From Mycobacterium numidiamassiliense (GTDB taxonomy: Bacteria; Actinomycetota; Actinomycetes; Mycobacteriales; Mycobacteriaceae), in contig NZ_FUEZ01000004.1 in assembly GCF_900157365.1 (NCBI RefSeq), positions 1,351,066 through 1,415,065 on the forward strand: 64,000 nt of DNA, in the 5' to 3' direction. Shown piece after piece: positions 45,121 through 54,577 of the stretch. Under the pieces are notes generated by a model, which saw only the letters and a program-made list of their open reading frames with translations, was not told where the DNA came from and did not search any database. Made by a program: the position numbers and the translations under genes. Position 1 is the stretch's first letter, and each line of letters starts with the position of its first letter.

Positions 45121-45389
45121 GTGTTGCCTTTCGACGCGCCGTATTTGTCGTGGATCGACTCCATGGCCTTGAGTCGACGGGTCAGCAGGGTGGTCATGGC
45201 GTCGTTGCGGGCGGGATGGTCGGTCTCGGCTTGTATTTGCGCGAGCCGGCTGCGGGTGCGAGCGATCTCCTCGACGAGGCGCTGGCGGGCCTCGTTGTTG
45301 GTGAGGAGATCTTGGTCTGTCCAGTCGGACTGGGGGAGCTGCACGATGGCATGCGCGTCGGCTCCGTCCGTCACCCCGTCTTTAGTCAC
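45117..45389 (-). CDS. Small coiled-coil protein, unknown function
   Basis: 90 residues from a GTG preceded by CCAGGAGCGAC; the upstream part of the frame is not translated in my reading. The core DLLTNNEARQRLVEEIARTRSRL resembles the 104-residue protein at 25646. It is hydrophilic, with probable coiled-coil helices (MTTLLTRRLKAMESIHDKYG). Stop overlaps the AveC-like ATG by four bases, so the two proteins are probably made together. Unknown function; an accessory or chaperone-like role is a guess. Confidence 0.72.
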   Translation of the reverse strand: MTKDGVTDGADAHAIVQLPQSDWTDQDLLTNNEARQRLVEEIARTRSRLAQIQAETDHPARNDAMTTLLTRRLKAMESIHDKYGASKGNT

Positions 45390-45490
45390 GTCGCTCCTGG
45401 AAGTCCATCGACGTAGCGGTGCTGCGGCGATTGTGCGGCGCCGGGCCGGTTCGATCGAATCAGGAAGCAAGACAACGAAATCGCCGGCTC

Positions 45491-46783
45491 CTAATTCGAG
45501 GTGAAGAGGTCGCCCAGGGACTTCTGGACGTCATCGATCCCACCGTGCGCGCCCATGCCCGCGTAGGCGGCCTCGGGGCCCTTGCCATCGTTAGGCCGCC
45601 ACGCGTTCCCCTCGTCGGCGTTGTGCGCCTTGAACCCGGCCTCGGGGAAGTTGTACCAACGTCGGGTGTTGTGTTCGACCATCTGGGCGACCTCGTCGTC
45701 GGGGACGTCGGCGAACACTTCTTCGGCGCGGGCGCGGCTCTTGGGCCAGAACGAGTCCGAGTGCGGGTAGTCGCACTCCCAAGTGATGTTGCCGACGCCG
45801 ATGTCGTAGCGGTTCTTCACGCCGGCTTCGTCTTCGATGAAGCAGCCAGAGATGTTGCGCTTGAACAACTCCGAGGGTGCGATCGTCGGGTGGATGTTCT
45901 GGTAGTACTTGTGCTTACGCCACACGTAGTCGGCCCGCTCGACGAGATACGGCATCCAGCCGACGCCGCCCTCGGAGAACGCCACCTTCAAGTTCGGGTG
46001 ACGGTGAAACACAGGGGAGAACAGCAGGTCGGTGCACGCAGCCATCGATGTGGTCCCCATCAGGGTGATCATTACTGCGAACGGCGCCTCCGGCGCGATC
46101 TGCGGGGGGAAGCCACCCGAACCAAAGTGCATGACCGCCGTCAGGTTGGTCTCCTCCATCGCCGAGAACACCGGATCCCAGTGGTCGGTGTGATAGCTCG
46201 GCAGGCCCAGGTTGATCGGGTTGTCCGGCAAGCCAATTGCCCGGCAGCCCTTCTCGGCGACCCGTTCGATCTCGGCGACCATCAGCGCCGGATCCCACAG
46301 CGGCACCATCGCCATCGGGATGAAGCGTGCCGGGTCGGTGGCGCACCACTCGTCGAGTGAGAAGTCGTTCCACGCTTGCACACTCAGACGCGCAAGCTCC
46401 TTGTCATCACCCTCGAGAAAGATGGTGCCGCAGAACCGCGGGAACGATGGGAAGCACAGCATGGCCTCGACGCCATCGATGTCCATGTCGGCGATGCGGG
46501 CCTTGGGGTCGTAGCAGCCCGGGATCATGTCGTCGTAGCGGACCGGTTCCAGGCCGTACTCCTCGGGCCTTTTGCCGGCGACGGCGTTGAGCCCGATGTA
46601 TGGGTACGGACGGTCTTCGTACAGCCAGGACTGCATCGGCGCCAAGCCGTCACCGCGCGGGATCTCGACGATTCGCGGGCCTCGTTCGACGTATTTCGAC
46701 GGCAGCCGGTCGGTCCATACCTTGGGGTGCTCGATCAGGTGATCGTCGACCGACAACAACTTCATGTGCGGCTGCAAAGGCAT
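45491..46783 (-). CDS. Amidohydrolase family 2 protein
   Basis: 430 residues. SVDDHLIEHP near the N-terminus is the first metal motif, VMHFGSGGFPP the middle His and ECDYPHSDSFWP the final metal region. Clear paralogue of 26082 but with a C-terminal extension of about 35 residues. GAAGGAGTG lies before the ATG. Divergent from the P450 at 46941 across the perfect palindrome at 46860, and upstream of the 90-residue and AveC-like genes (101 bases to the next start). Confidence 0.92.
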   Translation of the reverse strand: MPLQPHMKLLSVDDHLIEHPKVWTDRLPSKYVERGPRIVEIPRGDGLAPMQSWLYEDRPYPYIGLNAVAGKRPEEYGLEPVRYDDMIPGCYDPKARIADMDIDGVEAMLCFPSFPRFCGTIFLEGDDKELARLSVQAWNDFSLDEWCATDPARFIPMAMVPLWDPALMVAEIERVAEKGCRAIGLPDNPINLGLPSYHTDHWDPVFSAMEETNLTAVMHFGSGGFPPQIAPEAPFAVMITLMGTTSMAACTDLLFSPVFHRHPNLKVAFSEGGVGWMPYLVERADYVWRKHKYYQNIHPTIAPSELFKRNISGCFIEDEAGVKNRYDIGVGNITWECDYPHSDSFWPKSRARAEEVFADVPDDEVAQMVEHNTRRWYNFPEAGFKAHNADEGNAWRPNDGKGPEAAYAGMGAHGGIDDVQKSLGDLFTSN

Positions 46784-46859
46784 CGCAAGGCACTCCTTCG
46801 GTCACGCGATCGCTGCGGGGATGGTGACTGCATTCACAGTACGAACCGGCCTTGGAGAA

Positions 46860-46879
46860 AGTCAAGTGATCACTTGACT
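46860..46879. promoter_or_regulatory. Perfect 20-bp palindrome, probable TetR operator
   Basis: AGTCAAGTGATCACTTGACT, exactly self-complementary, in the divergent gap between the amidohydrolase and the P450. A copy matching 16 of 20 positions lies at 54578 next to a TetR gene. Half-sites GTCAAG/CTTGAC spaced by six; not the KstR2 layout, which has CAAG-N2-CTTG. Confidence 0.75.
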
Positions 46880-46940
46880 ATGTGTTGCGATCGCGCTTAG
46901 TGTGGCTGACGTCACGGCCCTCAGCGCGGGAGGTTTTAGC

Positions 46941-48146
46941 GTGGAACTCGACCTATCGAGCATGATGACCGATCCGGCTCTGGCCAATAATCCGTGGCCG
47001 GTCTACGCAGGTTTGCGCGATCACGCCCCGGCCATCGCGGCTCCGTTCAGTCGCTCGCGCAGCGGCACCGTTGTCGTGCTCTCGCGTTACGAGGACATCC
47101 GAAAGGCGCTGAGCTCGCCCGAGTTGTTCGAGGCCAACGGCGCCAACGAGATGGGCCAGCAACGGCCGTGCATTCCTTTGGACGTCGACCCGCCCAACCA
47201 CGCCAAGTACCGCAAGCTGCTCGATCCGTTGTTCTCACCGCGCGCGGTACGGGCGATGGCTGACGAGACCCGGGCGATCGCGAAGGAACTGCTGGCCAAG
47301 GTCGTCGAGGACGGCCGGACGGATTTCCACGCGGCGTTCACGGTTCCGTTCCCGTGCCGCGTTTTCCTGAATGTGGTGGGCTTCCCCGTTGAGGACCTAG
47401 ACAGGTTCCTGGTCTGGAAGGATGCCCTAGTTCACGGCGAGGACGTCGCGGGCAGTGACGACTTGAACGTGCTGCGGGAACTGTGGAAGAAAACGGCCAA
47501 CGAGCTGTACGCGTACTTCGACAAGCTGCTCGACCGTCGCATCGAAGATCCTGCCGGCGATCTCGCGACGCGGCTGGTACAAGCCGAGGTCGACGGAGAC
47601 CCGTTGACCCGCAACGAGATGCTCGACATCCTCTTTCTGCAGATGGCCGCCGGACTGGACACCGTCACAGCCACCCTGGACTGCGTTCTCACCCGACTGG
47701 CTAAGGACCCCGAACTACAGGCGGCGGCGCGCAGCGAGCCGGAGAAGATGCGTCAGATCGTCGAGGAACTGCTGCGGATCGAGACACCGGTGTCACTGGT
47801 GTTGCGCTACGCCACCGAGGACATGGTCATCCATGACGTCCCGATCGCGAAGGGCGACCTGGTGATGCTGATGCTCGCCGCCGCCAATAACGACGACCGC
47901 GAATTCGACGACCCGCAAACGCTCGACGTCGACCGCAACAACACCCGCCACTTGGCCTTCGGTGGCGGCGTCCATCGTTGCCTGGGTTCGCATCTCGCAC
48001 GCCAGGAACTGTCGATCGCACTCGAAGAGATCTTCGCTACCCTCGGGCCATTCAGCATCCCCGAGGGCGAGGAGGTCAACTTCGTGCCCGGAATTCGTAC
48101 TGCCCACAGCCTTCCGCTGGAGTGGAAGGCATCGGTCGCTACGTGA
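46941..48146 (+). CDS. Cytochrome P450
   Basis: 401 residues from the GTG at 46941, chosen because GGGAGG stands seven bases before it; a GTG at 46902 would add 13 residues but has no ribosome site. FGGGVHRCLG holds the heme ligand C347, MAAGLDTVTATLD is the I-helix and EELLRIETP the ExxR helix. Soluble class I enzyme. Its promoter overlaps the palindrome at 46860, so it is probably regulated with the divergent amidohydrolase. Converges with the SDR at 48159. Confidence 0.95.
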   Translation: MELDLSSMMTDPALANNPWPVYAGLRDHAPAIAAPFSRSRSGTVVVLSRYEDIRKALSSPELFEANGANEMGQQRPCIPLDVDPPNHAKYRKLLDPLFSPRAVRAMADETRAIAKELLAKVVEDGRTDFHAAFTVPFPCRVFLNVVGFPVEDLDRFLVWKDALVHGEDVAGSDDLNVLRELWKKTANELYAYFDKLLDRRIEDPAGDLATRLVQAEVDGDPLTRNEMLDILFLQMAAGLDTVTATLDCVLTRLAKDPELQAAARSEPEKMRQIVEELLRIETPVSLVLRYATEDMVIHDVPIAKGDLVMLMLAAANNDDREFDDPQTLDVDRNNTRHLAFGGGVHRCLGSHLARQELSIALEEIFATLGPFSIPEGEEVNFVPGIRTAHSLPLEWKASVAT

Positions 48147-48158
48147 CGCCGACGCGCA

Positions 48159-48995
48159 TCACTTGACGGTGAGACCCGCGTCCACCGAGTGCGTGATACC
48201 GGTGATGTAACGGCCGGAGGTGCCGCACAGATAGACCATGGCTTCGGTGATGTCGCTGGGCTCGATGACCGGGACGTTCGGCAGTAGGTTCTGCATGGTT
48301 TCTCCGAATTCGGGGTGCTCCACCGCGTATTGCATGAACTGTTCGTTGACGACCATCGGAGTCATCACCCCCGTCGGATGCACGGAGTTCACCCGAATGT
48401 TCTTCTCCGCGAGGCTGTTCGCGTAGTAGCGCATCAAGCCGACGACGCCGTGTTTGGCCGCGGCGTACCCGGCAGTCCCGTGACTCATGGTGCTGAACCG
48501 GGCACCTCCGGCCTTGAGCCCGGCCGATGAGCTGGTGATGACGATCGCGCCGCCCTCCGCGTTATTCAACAGGGCAGGCAGCGCTGCTTCGATGGCGAAA
48601 TACACGCCGTTCAGCATGACGTTCACGGCATCGAGGTAGGCCGACATCTCGTGTGACGGCTCGCCGAGGATCGGCATGATGCCCGCATTGGCCAGGACGA
48701 AGTCGAGCCGACCAAATTCGGCCACTCCCTGTGCAACAACCGCTTTGAGTCGGTCGAAGTCGCGAACATCGGCCTGCTCGGCGACGATTCGGCGCCCAGT
48801 CTTCTCCACCAGATTGATGGTCTCGTCGAGGTCCTCGCGGGTGGCCATCGGATAGGTCACGCTGTCGATCTGCTCGCACAGGTCGACGGCGATGATGTCA
48901 GCACCCTCCTCGGCGAACCGCACTGAATGCGAGCGGCCCTGGCCGCGTGCCGCACCCGTGATGAAGGCGACTTTTCCATCAAGTCCATTGCCCAT
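48159..48995 (-). CDS. Mycofactocin-coupled SDR oxidoreductase
   Basis: 278 residues. ITGAARGQGRSHSVRFAEEGADIIAVD and the long insert after it (QIDSVTYPMATREDLDETI) are diagnostic of the mycofactocin-coupled SDR group with non-exchangeable NAD. LANAG, ITSSSAG and YAAAK supply the catalytic core. ATG at 48995 gives the standard MGNGLDGKVAF start. Last gene of the minus-strand operon AveC-like, LLM, DapB-like, DapB-like, binding protein, SDR. Confidence 0.95.
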   Translation of the reverse strand: MGNGLDGKVAFITGAARGQGRSHSVRFAEEGADIIAVDLCEQIDSVTYPMATREDLDETINLVEKTGRRIVAEQADVRDFDRLKAVVAQGVAEFGRLDFVLANAGIMPILGEPSHEMSAYLDAVNVMLNGVYFAIEAALPALLNNAEGGAIVITSSSAGLKAGGARFSTMSHGTAGYAAAKHGVVGLMRYYANSLAEKNIRVNSVHPTGVMTPMVVNEQFMQYAVEHPEFGETMQNLLPNVPVIEPSDITEAMVYLCGTSGRYITGITHSVDAGLTVK

Positions 48996-49014
48996 GTTCA
49001 GGTCTCGCTTTCTG

Positions 49015-50133
49015 TCAGCTGCGGAATCGTGCGACGAGGCGGGTGGCGCTGGCGTCTTCGTTGATCTCACGCAGCACCAGGTAGTTGACGCCGTGCCAGG
49101 CGCGCCGGTTGTACTGGCCCAGCGAGATTCGGGTTCCCGGACCGCCCGTGGACGATGGCACGGCCTTGACTTTTTCGAGGCCCTTCATCACGCCGAGCGG
49201 GGTCAGCGTCTGGGCGAATCCGATACCGCGCGCCATGGCGTCGGCACAGTCGAACGCCAAGGTCGGGATGCAGTTCTCCTGACGATAGCCCCAGCGCTTC
49301 TCGAAGCGCTCCTGCATGGCTTGTCCGACCCGGTTTTCCTCGTCGTACTGGTCGACGCCGATCCAGCCCTGCAGGCCCTTCATCCACTGTGGCACCACGT
49401 AACAGTTGATGAAGGCGGTGCACATGTACCGCGGCGGGCTGTAATCCGCCGCAATGAACGCCGAGTTCATCTCGATGCCGGGTAAGCCGAAGCCGAAGTA
49501 CGCCACCGCATCCGGGTTCCTGGCTTGAAGCCGCGCGACCGTCTTGGTCAGGTCGCGATCGGTCTGGCCGACGCCCTCGCTGTGCACGATCTCTAGGCCC
49601 TCGCGCCGACAGGCGTCGGTAAAGAACTCGGCGTACTCATAGCCCGGTGCCGCACGCTCGAAGACGACTGCCACGGTTTTGAGACCACGGTCGGCGATCG
49701 CCTCGGCAATCAGGTAGCCCTCCTCGGGCAGCGATCCGTTGCCGAATCCGAACATGTACTCGTCGTACTGGCGGTCGGTGCCACTCCAGGTGATCGTTGA
49801 AACCTTGCGTGGGCCCGATGCCATATGTTCTTTGACCGCAAGGGAATTATCGCTGATCATCGGGCCGATGATGCCGACGCTGCCCTCGTCGACGAGCTCC
49901 TGCCAGGCCCTGACCACGTCGTACGCGTCGCCGCGGGGCAGCCCTTCGACATCGCGGATGATCAGCCGGGCGGGCCGGTCCAGGATGCCGTTGTCCAGAG
50001 CCTCGTCGAACGCCAACCGGCACGCGTCGAGGAAGGACTGCTTCACATCCACGATCGGGAAGTCAAGACAGATACCAACTTTCACCGACGGTGATCCCGC
50101 CGGAATACCGCCGTTGATGTCGCGGCCGGTCAC
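49015..50133 (-). CDS. Periplasmic-binding-protein-like (type 1) protein without signal peptide
   Basis: 372 residues from a GTG preceded by AAGGAG. VKVGICLDFPIVDV, QELVDEGSVGIIGPMIS, KTVAVVFERAAPGYEYAEFF and DAVAYFGFGLPGIEMNSAF are the two-lobed fold of branched-chain amino acid binding proteins (Leu/Ile/Val-type). The N-terminus MTGRDINGGIPAGSPS has no hydrophobic signal or lipobox, and no ABC permease or ATPase gene is near. So it may be a cytosolic ligand sensor or carrier. GTG overlaps the DapB-like stop by four bases. Confidence 0.85.
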   Translation of the reverse strand: MTGRDINGGIPAGSPSVKVGICLDFPIVDVKQSFLDACRLAFDEALDNGILDRPARLIIRDVEGLPRGDAYDVVRAWQELVDEGSVGIIGPMISDNSLAVKEHMASGPRKVSTITWSGTDRQYDEYMFGFGNGSLPEEGYLIAEAIADRGLKTVAVVFERAAPGYEYAEFFTDACRREGLEIVHSEGVGQTDRDLTKTVARLQARNPDAVAYFGFGLPGIEMNSAFIAADYSPPRYMCTAFINCYVVPQWMKGLQGWIGVDQYDEENRVGQAMQERFEKRWGYRQENCIPTLAFDCADAMARGIGFAQTLTPLGVMKGLEKVKAVPSSTGGPGTRISLGQYNRRAWHGVNYLVLREINEDASATRLVARFRS

Positions 50134-51215
50134 AACGAATCTCCTTGCTTGTGGGTTTGCACACCCTGCGGGGTGACCACGAGGTCCAATGCACTGTGGA
50201 CGGTCGGCGTGGCGTTGCACACCGCTTTGATCGCGTTGAGCGCCCGGGTCGCCGTTGCGCCGCCGCCAGGAAGCTCCCCGCCGTCCAACTCGAGCTGCAC
50301 CGAGACGCTAGGGGTGCCGTCGATGTCGACATGGGTGAAACGGCGTCCCTTCGATCCCGTGGGTCGCACGGGTGACCAGGCGTCGCCCGGCTCGTCGGGC
50401 ATGGTGTAGACCCACGACATTCGCAGCCGCGGCTCACCGTCCACGACGCCGTCGAACCGCAACCGCACCGCCGCGACCGTGCCCTGCGGAATGGCGCCCG
50501 CCTCGAACTCGTAGTCTTTGTCGGCCAGCGCAAGGTCCTGATAGGCGTTGATGGACCCCAATTCCCAGCCGTAGCCGTCGGCCAGCATCTGCAGAGCGCC
50601 CTCGAAGTGCACTGTCCAGACGTCAGCGGGCAGGTCGGTGGTCGGGCCCTGCGGCACGGTGCCGAAACCGAGTGCCATGAACGACAACGGGTCTGAATAG
50701 GTGCCCTGTAGCACGCGTTCGGCTACCCGAACGGTGCGCGGAGCCTCGCACAGCGAGCCGAGGTACACCGGCAACGCATCCGTGGTGAACCCTGGCGCGA
50801 TTCCAGTTCCCATGAAGGCAGATTGCCCTGCAGCGCAAGCCTTCTCGAGCTTGGCGAGCATGTCCGGGGGCAGCGACTTCGGATAAACCAACCGGATGAA
50901 TGTGGTGGTAACGACGTTCTTGCCGGACTCGAGCAGTCGGCACATCTCGTCGATGACGTCGTCGACCTCACGGCCGAATTCGGTGGCCAGGTAGGTCACG
51001 CAGTCCACATCGAGTGCGCAGAACTCGTCGAAGCTGCCGATGGCGCGGACCCCGACCGGGTCGACGCCGACGATCTCGCCGGAGTCCTTCCCGATTTTCT
51101 CTGGGCTGTGCGCCAGGTGGCCGACCAATTCGATGTCAGGTCGCGCCAGGAGCTGACGCAGGACCAGTGTGCCGGTGTGGCCGGTGCCGTAGTGGGCGAC
51201 CCGGTAGCGCTTCAT
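50130..51215 (-). CDS. DapB-like NAD(P)-binding oxidoreductase
   Basis: 361 residues. Opens YRVAHYGTGHTGTLVLRQL, a Rossmann start (GTGxxG), then NVVTTTFIRLVYP and GTGIAPGFTTDALPVYL, the layout of dihydrodipicolinate-reductase-like proteins of actinobacteria. A lysine synthesis role is unlikely here; a reductase for a catabolic intermediate is more plausible. Overlaps both neighbours by four bases. Related along its length to the next protein. Confidence 0.85.
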   Translation of the reverse strand: MKRYRVAHYGTGHTGTLVLRQLLARPDIELVGHLAHSPEKIGKDSGEIVGVDPVGVRAIGSFDEFCALDVDCVTYLATEFGREVDDVIDEMCRLLESGKNVVTTTFIRLVYPKSLPPDMLAKLEKACAAGQSAFMGTGIAPGFTTDALPVYLGSLCEAPRTVRVAERVLQGTYSDPLSFMALGFGTVPQGPTTDLPADVWTVHFEGALQMLADGYGWELGSINAYQDLALADKDYEFEAGAIPQGTVAAVRLRFDGVVDGEPRLRMSWVYTMPDEPGDAWSPVRPTGSKGRRFTHVDIDGTPSVSVQLELDGGELPGGGATATRALNAIKAVCNATPTVHSALDLVVTPQGVQTHKQGDSL

Positions 51216-52318
51216 GCCGGCGACCCGCTGGTTGCGCGCGCGCCGACGGCCTGTCTGGTCACGACGTCTCGGCCTGCGATCGGGTCACGGATACCGGGCT
51301 CGGCTGCGACGAGATGCGGAATCGCGTTCACCGCAGCCATTCCCGTGAGCGCGATCGCGGAGTTGAGGTTCTTCTGCCCGTCCTGGGCATCGAAGCACAG
51401 CTGCATGCGCATGTTGGGGCGACCGGCCACTCGATATACGACAGCGCTGGCCGCCTCCGCAACCGGACGCGGCCAGGAGTCCGGCCACGGCGTGCTGGAC
51501 ACGGTCGCGAAGTATTGCACCGAGACCACCGCCTTGCCTTGGACTTTGCCGGCGAGCTGCCACCGGTGGGCGCAGATCGTCCCGGCAGCAAGCACGCCGA
51601 CATTGGTGGCGAGATCGGTGGGGGCCTTGAGCGTCTCCCAATCGAGGTCGATGTCGTCCAGCTGGTAGCCCAGGATTTCGGCGATGTAGCGCACCACGGT
51701 CTCCCAATCGTGGTTCACCTTGCCCGAGGCGATGCGCGCGGGCACATGGCCGTCCGGCTTGCCGAAGCCCATGGATTCGTGCAGCACCTCCCAGATCGGG
51801 TAAGTCTCGTCGAGGCCCAGTGCATACTCATCCATCCGGTAACTGTCGACCTGACCGGCGCCTGCCAGTAGCGCGGTCGGAATGTTCAGGCTGGCGACGC
51901 CGGGTTCGCTGCCGGTGGCGTAGAAGCTGGATTGGCCTTCCCGACAAGCGCTTTCGATCGTGTCCCGCCAATTCTGCGGTGCCGCGGGGGAGTAGACCAT
52001 CGGGATGGTGGAGATGGTGACAACGTTAATCCCCACCCGAAGTAGTCGCGCCATGTCCTCGATGGCCTGCTCTTCGCGACGGACGGCGGTGCCGCAGTAG
52101 CAGAAGCAGTCCGGTTTGGCGGCGATGATCGCGTCGACGTCGTCGGTGGCGAGCAGGCCGATGTCGGGGAGTCCGCACAACGATCCAGCGTCGACGCCGA
52201 CCTTCGCCGGTGTCGTCACAAGCACGGCGATCAGGTCGAGAGCCGGGTCGTTGATGATGCCGCGCAACGCTTCCCGGCCCGTCAAACCTGTTCCGCCATG
52301 GGCTACCCGATAGGTCAC
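51212..52318 (-). CDS. DapB-like NAD(P)-binding oxidoreductase (second copy)
   Basis: 368 residues from GTG 52318, chosen because VTYRVAHGGTGLTG aligns with the start of the protein at 50130; an ATG at 52351 would add 11 residues. GGTGLTG is the Rossmann loop, with NVVTISTIPMVYSP and GSEPGVASLNIP matching blocks in its neighbour. Tandem divergent duplicates may form a heteromer. Four-base overlap with the downstream copy. Confidence 0.83.
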   Translation of the reverse strand: MTYRVAHGGTGLTGREALRGIINDPALDLIAVLVTTPAKVGVDAGSLCGLPDIGLLATDDVDAIIAAKPDCFCYCGTAVRREEQAIEDMARLLRVGINVVTISTIPMVYSPAAPQNWRDTIESACREGQSSFYATGSEPGVASLNIPTALLAGAGQVDSYRMDEYALGLDETYPIWEVLHESMGFGKPDGHVPARIASGKVNHDWETVVRYIAEILGYQLDDIDLDWETLKAPTDLATNVGVLAAGTICAHRWQLAGKVQGKAVVSVQYFATVSSTPWPDSWPRPVAEAASAVVYRVAGRPNMRMQLCFDAQDGQKNLNSAIALTGMAAVNAIPHLVAAEPGIRDPIAGRDVVTRQAVGARATSGSPA

Positions 52319-52385
52319 CTGGTCTCTTTCGCCTCGTCGTTCAGTCGTCATTGAGTCACCGGTGGGCGTGTGCCCGGTCCGTCGA

Positions 52386-53573
52386 CTAGGTGGACAATCC
52401 TTCGGTGACGAGGGTCGTGACACCCGGACCCGTGGCGGGTTCGATCCCCTTTACCTTGGACAGCAGCGCGACAATGGCCTCGCCCGCCGATGCCATGTAC
52501 TTCACACCGCACAACTCGGCGTAGTTGACCAACGACAGCTCATCGATCACACCGAGATCCAGGTAGGGCGCAAGACGCTCCAGCACCTGTGCTGAGGTCC
52601 CGACGAACTGCACTTTGTCGATGGCCTCACGCGGGGTTCTCGCGCATACGTCGAGGGCCTCTTCGCGAGAGATCCACGGCGGGATGCAATCTCGGGAGAA
52701 CATCCAGTTCTCACCGTAGGGATGGGTGAGACCCCACCGCGTGTAGGTGGCGCTGGTCGGCGTCGCCAGCATGGTGTTCCAGAGGACGAACGGATGTTCC
52801 CGTAACTCGGCGAGATTTGCTTCGTCCTCGTCGAGCACAGTGATCATCGTGACCGAAATCTTAATGCTCCCAGGGTCCCGGCCAGCGCGCTCGGCGTGCT
52901 CGCGGACCGTGGCGACGTCCTCGGCGAACCGTTCGGGGGTGTCCTCGCTGGCGCCGGGAATGTAGGTGAACCAGCCGTCGGCGTACTTGCCGATCAACTC
53001 GAGTACCTCTGGTCCGCCGCCTGCCACGTAGACCGGCGGAGGGGTGTCGCCATACGGATGAACCGCGACGATTGCGTCTTTATGCTTCCATACGATTCCT
53101 TCATCGCTGACGGGATCGGTTGTGCGAAGGAACTTCTGCACCATGCGAAGGGAATCCGACAGCTTTTCGTTTGCGCCCTTCCGCGCGATCCCGTAGGGCT
53201 TCATCTGTTTGTTCTCGCCATTGGCCAAGAGCAGGCGAACCCGGCCCTTGGTGGCGTGGTCCAGTGTCAGCAAGCTCTGGGCGATGACGGACGGCGGACG
53301 TCGGACTGCGTCGATCACTCCGTAGTGGAACTTGATGGTGCTGGTCTGGGCGGCTGCCGCCGCGATGATTGGCCCGGCGTCCATGAACGCATTGAAGGTG
53401 GGCAGCAGCGTGGCGACATCGGTGATGTCGGGTGTCCATAGCGAGCTGGGATGAGTGAAGCAGAGTTGGTCACCGTAAATGATGAAGTCCATGCCTGCCG
53501 CCTCGGCCCCGGCAGCCGCGCCGGTTGCGAGTTCAAAGGGCGGGAAGTGGACCCCGTAGACGCCGATCTCCAT
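52386..53573 (-). CDS. LLM-class (luciferase-like) flavin/F420-dependent oxidoreductase
   Basis: 395 residues. FIIYGDQLCF, TIKFHYGVIDAVRRPPSVIAQSLLTLDHATKGR and PPPVYVAGGGPEVLELIGKYADGWFTY give the bacterial luciferase TIM-barrel signature; in mycobacteria such proteins often use F420. Reduction or hydroxylation/dehydrogenation of a ring or alcohol is possible. ATG shares one base with the TAA of the AveC-like gene, so the two are coupled. Confidence 0.92.
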   Translation of the reverse strand: MEIGVYGVHFPPFELATGAAAGAEAAGMDFIIYGDQLCFTHPSSLWTPDITDVATLLPTFNAFMDAGPIIAAAAAQTSTIKFHYGVIDAVRRPPSVIAQSLLTLDHATKGRVRLLLANGENKQMKPYGIARKGANEKLSDSLRMVQKFLRTTDPVSDEGIVWKHKDAIVAVHPYGDTPPPVYVAGGGPEVLELIGKYADGWFTYIPGASEDTPERFAEDVATVREHAERAGRDPGSIKISVTMITVLDEDEANLAELREHPFVLWNTMLATPTSATYTRWGLTHPYGENWMFSRDCIPPWISREEALDVCARTPREAIDKVQFVGTSAQVLERLAPYLDLGVIDELSLVNYAELCGVKYMASAGEAIVALLSKVKGIEPATGPGVTTLVTEGLST

Positions 53574-54517
53574 TACGTCGCCAGGGACGGCGCGCGGTCC
53601 GTCAGTGAGCTCGCGGACACCAACGACGGAGCGATCATGGAGCGATCAGCACGCTTTGCCCACCACGACGTGAGCACAACGCAACCAATCAGTAAGCCCC
53701 ACATGATGATGGCGCCGAGGGCGCCGTTGGACTGCGGGGCGCCGGATTCCGGCTGCATGGCGATCTTGCCCGGGTAGGGGACCAGTACTCCGGTTTGGGT
53801 CAACATTCCGGCGTACTTGGTGATGGCGTGTGGCAGGTAGGTGGCGGCGTACACGACGTTGCAGAGCACGATGTAGGCGATGGCCTGCAAGCCCAGGCGA
53901 ACGCCCGGTGATGTCGTCTTCGACTTCGCCCAGACGTCTACGACCGAGTCGCCGTCTGGCGTGGTGTTTCCGACGACGACGGCCGCAAAGACGATGAACG
54001 CGGCCATTGCCAATGGGATGTAGGCCGGGAGCAGGCCCATGCCGTTGCTGATTGCGAGACCGGGCACCACGCGGGAGAACGTCCAGAGATGCAAGTACTG
54101 CGCTTGAAGGCCTTCGATCGACAAATCCCAGGTGATCCCTACGGCCAGTCCGCAGGACACAAAGGTGTTCCCCCGATTGGTGTCGAAACGCTTGATGATC
54201 AGTTTGGCGATTCCTACCGCGATGAGCGCAGGCAGCAGGAAGTACATGATGTAGCCCGGTGGCGCGATGACCGGCAGTTGTCCCTGGGTCATGCCGATCG
54301 GCCCGATTGCCGGCAGCCGGTGAAAGTCGGGGTGAAACTGCGCGTACATGGCGTTGTCGAACGGCGCCTCGATCCACGACATCGCGAAGATTCCGAGTAC
54401 GAACCATAGACCGGGGAGGATGCGTCCACGCTTGTAACTCAGGTACGTAAACGTGCCGAGCATGGAGAAGAACACCAGCCAGCACAGTGTCTCGAATACG
54501 ACGACGCCCCAGTACAT
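53573..54517 (-). CDS. AveC-like (spirocyclase family) membrane protein
   Basis: 314 residues with about seven membrane segments. Signature W48, E50, Y58, P63 in SWIEAPFDNAMYAQFHP, the same spacing as in the two other copies. ATG at 54517 follows AGAGGAGCGG. The C-terminal tail of about 20 residues is hydrophilic (SMIAPSLVSASSLTD). First gene of the six-gene operon to the mycofactocin SDR; the operator-like site at 54578 lies 60 bases upstream. Confidence 0.75.
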   Translation of the reverse strand: MYWGVVVFETLCWLVFFSMLGTFTYLSYKRGRILPGLWFVLGIFAMSWIEAPFDNAMYAQFHPDFHRLPAIGPIGMTQGQLPVIAPPGYIMYFLLPALIAVGIAKLIIKRFDTNRGNTFVSCGLAVGITWDLSIEGLQAQYLHLWTFSRVVPGLAISNGMGLLPAYIPLAMAAFIVFAAVVVGNTTPDGDSVVDVWAKSKTTSPGVRLGLQAIAYIVLCNVVYAATYLPHAITKYAGMLTQTGVLVPYPGKIAMQPESGAPQSNGALGAIIMWGLLIGCVVLTSWWAKRADRSMIAPSLVSASSLTDRAPSLAT

Positions 54518-54577
54518 GGCCGCTCCTCTTCGATGAGTCCCCAAGCGATTCGAAGCGTATGACGCCGCTCACAGCAA

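Noticed and set aside
46860..46879. Reading the palindrome as a KstR2 box
   Set aside because: It contains CAAG and CTTG arms, but they are six bases apart rather than the two of the KstR2 consensus, so I treat it as a different operator.
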